In this document: in pieces, positions 27,701 to 35,630 of the stretch
How the letters are laid out: every line of letters begins with the position of its first letter
Position numbering within the stretch: position 1 is the first letter of the stretch
Origin: Bin80 sp965261255
GTDB lineage: Bacteria > Bacteroidota > Rhodothermia > Rhodothermales > Bin80
Length of the DNA stretch: 64,000 bases
Assembly (NCBI GenBank): GCA_965261255.1
Contig: CBDHCQ010000004.1
Coordinates: 3,100,001 to 3,164,000, forward strand
Direction of reading: 5' to 3'
Position numbers and translations under genes: made by a program
The notes under the pieces: generated by a model
Told to the model about the DNA's origin: nothing
The model's database searches: none
Seen by the model: only the letters and a program-made list of their open reading frames with translations

Positions 27701-30700
27701 CCGCGTGTCTCCCCAGCTTCAATCCCCACCTGGGAAGGTGAAGACGCCCGATAATCCTCCGCATCCGCCGTGACACCGGTCAACACCAAGGGGATTGTCA
27801 CGTCGGCCAACAACGCCTCGGCCAACTCCACCGTTACCGTGACCGCATCCCCTTCATCAACGGGATTGGGCGTTACCGATAAATGTGCTTCCGATGGGAA
27901 AATATCCCGGATCGTTACCGTCTGCGAGGTCTCTCTACCCGCCACCAACTCCGGCGGCAGACTTCCCAATGCCACGGTAAAGGTCTCATCGTCGGTATCC
28001 ATATCCACAACCGTCGTGATCTGACCCGATCCCGTTGTCTGACCACTGAGAATGGTCACACGCTCAAGTTTTGTATAATCCTCATCTTCCGCGGTCCCGG
28101 AAGGGTACTCCAGTGGGACCACGACGTCAGTCGTTAACGTTCTGCTCAACTGTAGCAACACCGTAACCGCTCCCCCTTCATCAATTTCTTCCGGATCCAC
28201 CGACAAGGACACCTCCGCCGGAGGAGGTAGATCGCCATCATCCAAAATCGTAAACTCTAACGAAGACGGATCCCCGCGCAGCAACCCCGATGGTAAATCC
28301 CCCAGCGCAACCGTAAAAATCTCATCTGACTCAGCAATATCATCATCATTCGTCACCAGATCCCCTGACCCCGTCAGCTGTCCCCCGAGAATCGTGATGC
28401 TTTCCAAGGGAATATAATCCTCCGGTTCCGTCGTACCGTGGATATTCGTCAAATCAATCGTCACCGGGTTCGGCAGGACCTCAGACAGCGTTGCGATTAC
28501 CGTAAGGATGCCCCCCTCAACTACCGAGAACGATGAAGCCGATAACGTGACCGTCGGGATCGGCACCGTATCGTCGTCCTCAATCGTCACCGTCACCGCT
28601 TTCGGCTCCACTGCCAGCACGGTCGGCGGCAGGCCGCCCTCATCAATCGTTACCGTGAACGTCTCATTGTCGTACTCGAAATCATCTTCATTTGTCTGGA
28701 TCACCAGCGTCCCGCTCGTGGCTCCGCCGGAGATCGTGATCTCACTTAAAGTCGGTACTGTATAATCACCCGTTTCTGTCGTGCCAGCATCGATCGTCAC
28801 CGGAACCGTCACATCCCCCGTCAAAGCCTCCGAAACCGTCGCCGTGATCGTCACCGCATCCCCCTCAACGACCGGGTTCGGGGAGGCCGATAACGTCACC
28901 GTCGGGATGATCGCCGTATCGTTGTCCTCAATCGTCACCGTCACCGCTTTCGGCTCCACTGCCAACACGGTCGACGGCAAGCCGCCCTCATCAATGGTCA
29001 CCGTGAATGTCTCATCGTCATACTCCGAGTCATCTTCATGCGTCTGGATCGCCAGCGTCCCGCTCGTGGCTCCGCTAGATATCGTGATCGCACTTGAACT
29101 CGACGCCGTATAATCGCCCGCTTCTGTCGTGCCGGCATCGATCGTCAACGGAACCGTCACCGCACCCGTCAACGCCTCCGAAAGCGTCGCCGTGATTGTC
29201 ACCGCATCCCCCTCAGCTACCGGGTTCGGGGAGGCCGACAATGTGACCGTCGGCTTTTCATCGTCCGTGATCGTGACCGCAACCGAGGATGAACTCCCCG
29301 CCCCCACGGTTGATGGCAGTGTGCCAAGACCCACCGTGAATGTCTCATCCTCCCGGTCCTCCACGGCATCTTCATTCGTCTGAATCTCCAGCGTCCCGCT
29401 CATAGCTCCGCCGGAGATCGTGATCGCGCTCGGGTTCGGCGTAGTATAATCGTCCGTTTCTGCCGTGCCAGCCGTGATTGTCAGCGGAACCGTCACCGCA
29501 TTCGTCAACGCCTCCGAAAGCGCCGCCGTGATCGTCACCGCAGACCCCTCAGCTACCGGGTTCGGGGAGGCCGATAACTCAACCGTCGGCTTGTCATCGT
29601 CCGTGATCGTGATCGTGACCGATGATGGATCCCCCGCCGCCAGGGTTGACGGCAGCGTGCCAAGACCCACCGTGAATGTCTCATCTTCCTTGTCTTCCGT
29701 GGCATCCTCATGCGTCTGGATCGTCAGCGTTCCGCTCGTAGCGCCGCCGGTGATCGTGATCGCCCTCGGGTTCGGCGGAGTATAATCGCCCGATTCTGCC
29801 GTGCTGGCCGTGATCGTCACCGGAACCGTCACATCCCCCATCAACGCCTCCGATACCATCGCCGTGATCGTCACTACCTCCCCCTCCTCGACCGGGTTCG
29901 GGGAGGCCGTCAACTCAACCGTCGGCTTGTCATCGTCCGTGATCGTGACCGTGACCGACGAGGAACTCCCCGCCGCCAGGATTGACGGCAGCGTGCCAAA
30001 ACCCACCGTAAACGTCTCATCCTCCTTGTCTTCCGTGGCATCCTCATGCGTCTGGATCGTCAGCGTACCGCTCGTAGCGCCGCCGGTGATCGTGATCGCG
30101 CTCGGGTTCGGCAGCGTATAATCACCCGTTTCTACCGTACCGGCATCAATCGTCAGCGGAACCGTTACATCCCCCGACAACGCCTCCGAAAGCGTCGCCG
30201 TGATCGTCACCGCCGATCCCTCCACTACCTGGTTTGAAGACGTACTCAACGTGATCGTCCGCTTGTCATCGTCCGTGATCGTGACCGTGACCGACGATGG
30301 ATCCCCCGCCGCCAGGGTTGACGGCAGCGTGCCAAGCCTCACCGTGAACGTCTCGTCCTCCTTGTCTTCCGAGGCATCCTCATTCGTCTGGATTGCCAGC
30401 GTCCCGCTCGTAGCGCCGCCGGAGATCGTGATTGAACTCGGGTTCGGCGTAGTATAATCGCCCGTTTCTGACGTGCCGGCCGTGATCGTCAGCGGAACCG
30501 TCACCGCATCTGTCAACGCCTCCGACAGCGTCGCCGTGACCGTCACCGCAGACCCCTCAATGACCGGGTTCGGGGAGGCCGATAACGCAACCGTCGAAGG
30601 CGGCGTATCATCATCCTCAACCGTCACCGTCACCGCTTTCGGCTCCACGGCCAGCACGGTCGACGGCAAGCTGCCTTCATCAATCGTCACCGTGAACGTA

Positions 30701-33228
30701 TCATCGTCGTACTCTGAATCATCCTCATTCGTCTGTACCGCCAGCGTCCCGCTCGTGGCTCCGCTGGATATCGTGATCGAACTCGGGCTCGGCGGAGTAT
30801 AATCGCCCGTTTCCGCCGAGCCAGCCGTGATCGTCAGCGGAACCGTCACCGCACTCGACAAAGCCTCCGAAAGCGTCGCCGTGATCGTCACCACCTCCCC
30901 CTCCTCGACCGGGTTCGGCGAGGCCGATAACGTGACCGTCGGGATCGTCGCCGTATCGTCGTCATCAATCGTCACCGTCACCGCTTTCGGATCCCCTGCC
31001 AGCACGGTCGACGGCAAGCTGCTTTCATTAAGCGCCACCGTGAACGTCTCATCGTCGTACTCCGAATCATCCTCATTCGTCTGGATCGTCAGCGTACCGC
31101 TCGTTTGTCCGCCGGTGATCGTGATCGAACTCGGGTTCGGCGGAGTATAATCGCCCGTTTCCGCCGAGCCAGCCGTGATCGTCAGCGGAACCGTCACCGC
31201 ATCCGTCAACGCCTCCGACAGCGTCGCCGTGACCGTCACCACCTCTCCCTCAGTTACCGGGTTCGGGGACGCCGATAACGCAACCGTCGCCTTGTCATCG
31301 TCCGTGATCGTGACCGTGACCGACGAGGAACTCCCCGCACCTACGGCCGACGGCAGTGTACCAAGTTCCACCGTGAATGTCTCATCCTCGTCGTCTGGAT
31401 CATCATTCGTCTGTATATTCAGCGTACCGCTCGTTTGTCCGCCGGTGATCGTGATCGAACTCGGGTTCGGCAGAGTATAATCGCCCGTTTCCGCCGTGCC
31501 GGCCGTGATCGTCACCGGAACCGTCACCGCACTCGACAAAGCTTCCGAAAGCGTCGCCGTGATCGTCACCGCCTCCCCCTCCTCGACTGTCACCGCCTCC
31601 CCCTCCTCGACCGGGTTCGGGGAGGCCGTCAACGCAACCGTCGCCTTGTCATCGTCCGTGATCGTGACCGTGACCGACGAGGAACTCCCCGCACCCACGG
31701 CCGACGGCAGTGTACCAAGTTCCACCGTGAACGTCTCATCGTCCTTCTCTGAATCATCCTCATTCGTCTGGATCGCCAGCGTACCGCTCGTTTGTCCGCC
31801 GGTGATCGTGATCGAACTCGGGTTCGGCTCAGTATAATCGCCCGTTTCCGCCGTGCCGGCCGTGATCGTCACCGGAACCGTCACATCCCCCGTCAACGCC
31901 TCCGATACCGTCGCCGTGATCGTCACTACCTCCCCCTCCTCGACCGGGTTCGGGGAGGCCGTCAACGCAACCGTCGCCTTGTCATCGTCCGTGATCGTGA
32001 CCGTGACCGACGAGGAACTCCCCGCACCCACGGCTGACGGCAGTGTACCAAGTTCCACCGTGAACGTCTCATCGTCCTTCTCTGAATCATCCTCATTCGT
32101 CTGGATCGCCAGCGTACCGCTCGTTTGTCCGCCGGTGATCGTGATCGAACTCGGGTTCGGCTCAGTATAATCGCCCGTTTCCGTCGTGCCACCCGTGATC
32201 GTCACCGGAACCGTCACATCCCCCGACAACGCCTCCGACAGCGTCGCCGTGATCGTCACCACCGCCCCCTCAACGACTGGGTTCGGGGACGCCGATAACT
32301 CAACCGTCGGCTTGTCATCGTCCGTGATCGTGACCGTGATCGACGAGGAACTCCCCGCACCCACGGCCGACGGCAGTGTACCAAGCGCCACCGTGAACGT
32401 CTCATCGTCGTTCTCTGAATCATCCTCATTCGTCTGGATCGCCAGCGTACTGCTTGTTTCTCCGCCGGTGATCGTGATCGAACTCGGGTTCGGCGTATCA
32501 TAATCGCCCGTTTCCGTCGTGCCACCCGTGATCGTCACCGGAACCGTCACATCCCCCGACAACGCCTCCGACAGCGTCGCCGTGATCGTCACCACCGCCC
32601 CCTCAACGACTGGGTTCGGGGACGCCGATAACTCAACCGTCGGCTTGTCATCGTCCGTGATCGTGACCGTGATCGACGAGGAACTCCCCGCACCCACGGC
32701 CGACGGCAGTGTACCAAGCGCCACCGTGAACGTCTCATCGTCGTTCTCTGAATCATCCTCATTCGTCTGGATCGCCAGCGTACCGCTCGTTTGTCCGCCG
32801 GTGATCGTGATCGAACTCGGGTTCGGCTCAGTATAATCGCCCGTTTCAGCCGTGCCGGCCGTGACCGTCACCGGGACCGTCACATCCCCCGTCAACGCCT
32901 CCGATACCGTCGCCGTGATCGTCACTACCTCCCCCTCCTCGACCGGGTTCGGGGACGCCGATAACTCAACCGTCGGCTTGTCATCGTCCGTGATCGTGAC
33001 CGTGACCGAAGAGGAACTCCCCGCACCCACGGCCGACGGCAGTGTACCAAGCGCCACCGTGAACGTCTCATCGTCGTTCTCTGAATCATCCTCATTCGTC
33101 TGGATCGCCAGCGTACTGCTTGTTTCTCCGCCGGTGATCGTGATCGAACTCGGGTTCGGCGTATCATAATCGCCCGTTTCCGTCGTGCCACCCGTGATCG
33201 TCACCGGAACCGTCACATCCCCCGACAA
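24703..33228 (-). CDS. Giant Calx-beta repeat adhesin, 3' portion with C-terminal autotransporter-like barrel
   Basis: This 2,841-codon frame is the downstream part of one gene with 33213-38390, separated by a frameshift near 33245; its apparent start (TTG) is not a real one. It contains about 13 closely related Calx-beta units of ~111 residues (SASPNPVEEGEVVTIT, then NEDDSE-type Ca-binding loops and ETFTV). More divergent units follow, with three repeats of another type (VAEGGSQTFEV, LTFTSGSW) and two distant Calx-beta units. The final ~290 residues (FSMWGRGAFRRFTGQG, then alternating strands ending SVRSSLQY) form a typical autotransporter beta-barrel with an aromatic last residue. Acidic repeats of this kind bind Ca2+ in adhesins. 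The barrel would anchor it in the outer membrane. Confidence 0.85.
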   Translation of the reverse strand: MSGDVTVPVTITGGTTETGDYDTPNPSSITITGGETSSTLAIQTNEDDSENDDETFTVALGTLPSAVGAGSSSSVTVTITDDDKPTVELSASPNPVEEGEVVTITATVSEALTGDVTVPVTVTAGTAETGDYTEPNPSSITITGGQTSGTLAIQTNEDDSENDDETFTVALGTLPSAVGAGSSSSITVTITDDDKPTVELSASPNPVVEGAVVTITATLSEALSGDVTVPVTITGGTTETGDYDTPNPSSITITGGETSSTLAIQTNEDDSENDDETFTVALGTLPSAVGAGSSSSITVTITDDDKPTVELSASPNPVVEGAVVTITATLSEALSGDVTVPVTITGGTTETGDYTEPNPSSITITGGQTSGTLAIQTNEDDSEKDDETFTVELGTLPSAVGAGSSSSVTVTITDDDKATVALTASPNPVEEGEVVTITATVSEALTGDVTVPVTITAGTAETGDYTEPNPSSITITGGQTSGTLAIQTNEDDSEKDDETFTVELGTLPSAVGAGSSSSVTVTITDDDKATVALTASPNPVEEGEAVTVEEGEAVTITATLSEALSSAVTVPVTITAGTAETGDYTLPNPSSITITGGQTSGTLNIQTNDDPDDEDETFTVELGTLPSAVGAGSSSSVTVTITDDDKATVALSASPNPVTEGEVVTVTATLSEALTDAVTVPLTITAGSAETGDYTPPNPSSITITGGQTSGTLTIQTNEDDSEYDDETFTVALNESSLPSTVLAGDPKAVTVTIDDDDTATIPTVTLSASPNPVEEGEVVTITATLSEALSSAVTVPLTITAGSAETGDYTPPSPSSITISSGATSGTLAVQTNEDDSEYDDDTFTVTIDEGSLPSTVLAVEPKAVTVTVEDDDTPPSTVALSASPNPVIEGSAVTVTATLSEALTDAVTVPLTITAGTSETGDYTTPNPSSITISGGATSGTLAIQTNEDASEDKEDETFTVRLGTLPSTLAAGDPSSVTVTITDDDKRTITLSTSSNQVVEGSAVTITATLSEALSGDVTVPLTIDAGTVETGDYTLPNPSAITITGGATSGTLTIQTHEDATEDKEDETFTVGFGTLPSILAAGSSSSVTVTITDDDKPTVELTASPNPVEEGEVVTITAMVSEALMGDVTVPVTITASTAESGDYTPPNPRAITITGGATSGTLTIQTHEDATEDKEDETFTVGLGTLPSTLAAGDPSSVTITITDDDKPTVELSASPNPVAEGSAVTITAALSEALTNAVTVPLTITAGTAETDDYTTPNPSAITISGGAMSGTLEIQTNEDAVEDREDETFTVGLGTLPSTVGAGSSSSVAVTITDDEKPTVTLSASPNPVAEGDAVTITATLSEALTGAVTVPLTIDAGTTEAGDYTASSSSAITISSGATSGTLAIQTHEDDSEYDDETFTVTIDEGGLPSTVLAVEPKAVTVTIEDNDTAIIPTVTLSASPNPVVEGDAVTITATVSEALTGDVTVPVTIDAGTTETGDYTVPTLSEITISGGATSGTLVIQTNEDDFEYDNETFTVTIDEGGLPPTVLAVEPKAVTVTIEDDDTVPIPTVTLSASSFSVVEGGILTVIATLSEVLPNPVTIDLTNIHGTTEPEDYIPLESITILGGQLTGSGDLVTNDDDIAESDEIFTVALGDLPSGLLRGDPSSLEFTILDDGDLPPPAEVSLSVDPEEIDEGGAVTVLLQLSRTLTTDVVVPLEYPSGTAEDEDYTKLERVTILSGQTTGSGQITTVVDMDTDDETFTVALGSLPPELVAGRETSQTVTIRDIFPSEAHLSVTPNPVDEGDAVTVTVELAEALLADVTIPLVLTGVTADAEDYRASSPSQVGIEAGETRGTYMISILQDDIAEGDETFTVGFGALPDAVVAGDPSEVAVTITDDDAAGLEAPPSVSLAEGSTGSFGLSLMSEPLDAVTVTLTGYSGSDLTLTTPGSLVFGPGDWSQPQQVSLRAAEDVDFSDDQVELTLSATGGGYTGLTERVLVTIIDNDAPGIDAPALVTVAEGGSQTFEVALVTAPSGEVTVTVPAVMGDLLLSPTQLTFTSGSWDMPQTVTLTANEDDDFVDDREELTLTAGGGGYAGVTRQVAVTIADNDATEIVAVPEVTMEEGGTHPLAVSLSAQPSGLVSVALTGHEGTLLTLDQSLLIFTTTNWHIPQTVTLTAGEDDHDFNTDRVELLLTASGGGYDNVTHLTTVTITDNDERLRPLSLSIYDQRASEDAGTLQLQIELSQSTDQTVTVQYETTDVEAEAGADYIASRGIVIFGPGATRGAVVIDLIDDNILEEAERFEVTLSNPRNAVIARGTGTGTILDDDGGGATLRIDDALALEEEGEVRFRVLLSHPQTKMISAVYQTQDGTARAGEDYEASSGVVMLPPGTTEAMIAVPLLLDGLDWREETFTVHLVSSKQAEITKSVGLATIQETTTLGEGILEAYAARFVRTSSSQVVDALGERFRSGAAGAYCGASERAEMAQLWYVASSWDPSLGELLAGCRISARSSGGSFSMWGRGAFRRFTGQGVDALTLDGEVTTGMLGVDYRRAKGLLAGVLLAHSQGDGSFEVVQRSGSVTAGLTGIYPYVSYTRAGWDVWLSAGAGRGQAAVLELEGDLVSRFGAMGVRGTLASAGAVGLNYHGDVLLTDAEIADHGVTAEVYRVRAGVEAQARISKQVRPYVEANVRRDGGSAETGLGLEFGGGVRVAYPAWRMRGEVHTRGLVMHTAEAFTEWGLSGMLQVGLESEGLMVRLRPSWGRGHGMRMYRQRTILDAVPLGANAHRTELELRYGIPWRKGTARPVVGVTRLAQGMMYRFGGELRPWERFTVSVFGVTHARGGVGLSVRSSLQY

Positions 33229-35630
33229 CGCCTCCGACAGCGTCGCCGATCCGTGATCGTCACCACCGCCCCCTCAACGACTGGGTTCGGGGACGCCGAT
33301 AACTCAACCGTCGGCTTGTCATCGTCCGTGATCGTGACCGTGATCGACGAGGAACTCCCCGCACCCACGGCCGACGGCAGTGTACCAAGCGCCACCGTGA
33401 ACGTCTCATCGTCGTTCTCTGAATCATCCTCATTCGTCTGGATCGCCAGCGTACTGCTTGTTTCTCCGCCGGTGATCGTGATCGAACTCGGGTTCGGCGT
33501 ATCATAATCGCCCGTTTCCGTCGTGCCACCCGTGATCGTCACCGGAACCGTCACATCCCCCGACAACGCCTCCGACAGCGTCGCCGTGATCGTCACCACC
33601 GCCCCCTCAACGACTGGGTTCGGGGACGCCGATAACTCAACCGTCGGCTTGTCATCGTCCGTGATCGTGACCGTGACCGAAGAGGAACTCCCCGCACCCA
33701 CGGCCGACGGCAGTGTACCAAGCGCCACCGTGAACGTCTCATCGTCGTTCTCTGAATCATCCTCATTCGTCTGGATCGCCAGCGTACTGCTTGTTTCTCC
33801 GCCGGTGATCGTGATCGAACTCGGGTTCGGCGTATCATAATCGCCGTTTCCGTTGTGCCATCCGTGATCGTGATCCCCCGACAACGCCTCCGACAGCGTC
33901 GCCGTGATCGTCACCACCGCCCCCTCAACGACCGGGTTCGGGGACGCCGATAACTCAACCGTCGGCTTGTCATCGTCCGTGATCGTGACTGTGACCGAAG
34001 AGGAACTCCCCGCACCCACGGCCGACGGCAGTGTACCAAGCGCCACCGTGAACGTCTCATCGTCGTTCTCTGAATCATCCTCATTCGTCTGGATCGCTGT
34101 ACTGCTTGTTTCTCCGCCGGTGATCGTGATCGAACTCGGGTTCGGCGTATCATAATCGCCTGTTTCCGTTGTGCCATCCGTGATCGTCACCGGAACCGTC
34201 ACATCCCCCGACAACGCCTCCGACAGCGTCGCCGTGATCGTCACCACCGCCCCCTCAACGACCGGGTTCGGGGACGCCGATAACTCAACCGTCGGCTTGT
34301 CATCGTCCGTGATCGTGACTGTGACCGAAGAGGAACTCCCCGCACCCACGGCCGACGGCAGTGTACCAAGCGCCACCGTGAACGTCTCATCGTCGTTCTC
34401 TGAATCATCCTCATTCGTCTGGATCGCCAGCGTACTGCTTGTTTCTCCGCCGGTGATCGTGATCGAACTCGGGTTCGGCGTATCATAATCGCCTGTTTCC
34501 GCCGAAACGGCCGTGATCGTCACCGGAACCGTCACCGCATCCGTCAACGCCTCCGACAGCGTCGCCGTGATCGTCACCTCCGCCCCCTCAACCACCGGGT
34601 TCGGGGAGGCCGTCAACGCAACCGTCGGCTTCTCATCGTCCGTGATCGTGACCGTGACCGAAGAGGAACTCCCCGCACCCACGGCCGACGGCAGTGTACC
34701 AAGTTCCACCGTGAACGTCTCATCAACATCGTCTACATCCTGATTCGTCTGGATCGCCAGCGTACCGCTCGTTTGTCCGCTGGTGATCGTGATCGAACTC
34801 GGGTTCGGCGGAGTATAATCGCCCGTTTCCGCCGAAACGGCCGTGATCGTCACCGGAACCGTCACCGCATCCGTCAACGCCTCCGACAGCGTCGCCGTGA
34901 TCGTCACCTCCGCCCCCTCAACCACCGGGTTCGGGGAGGCCGTCAACGCAACCGTCGGCTTCTCATCGTCCGTGATCGTGACCGTGACCGAAGAGGAACT
35001 CCCCGCACGCACGGCCGACGGCAGTGTACCAAGTTCCACCGTGAACGTCTCATCAACATCGTCTGCATCCTGATTCGTCTGGATCGCCAGCGTACCGCTC
35101 GTTTGTCCGCTGGTGATCGTGATCGAACTCGGGTTCGGCGGAGTATAATCGCCCGTTTCCGCCGAAACGGCCGTGATCGTCACCGGAACCGTCACCGCAT
35201 CCGTCAACGCCTCCGATAGCGTCGCCGTGATCGTCACTACCTCCCCCTCCTCGACCGGGTTCGGGGAGGCCGTCAACGCAACCGTCGGCTTCTCATCGTC
35301 CGTGATCGTGACCGTGACCGACGAGGAACTCCCTGCAGCCACGCCCGACGGCAGCGTACCAAGTTCCACCGTGAACGTCTCATCGACATCGTCTGAATCC
35401 TCATTCGTCTGGATCGCCAGCGTACCGCTAGTTTGTCCGCTGGTGATCGTGATCGAACTCGGGTTCGGCGGAGTATAATCGTCCGTTTCCGCCGAACCAA
35501 CCGTGATCGTCACCGGAACCGTTACATCCCCCGTCAACGCCTCCGAAAGCGTCGCCGTGATCGTCACTACCTCCCCCTCCTCGACCGGGTTCGGGGAGGC
35601 CGTCAACGCAACCGTCGGCCTGTCGTTGTC
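28480..35630 (-). repeat. Tandem 333-bp Calx-beta coding array
   Basis: A run of about 21 units with a period near 333 bp (111 codons). Units between about 32.18 and 34.50 kb are nearly identical at the DNA level, and those toward 28.5 kb are more divergent. Boundaries are visible as the recurring complement of GACGATGACAAGCC(G/C)AC. Near identity indicates recent amplification or gene conversion. It also makes read assembly unreliable. Confidence 0.85.
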
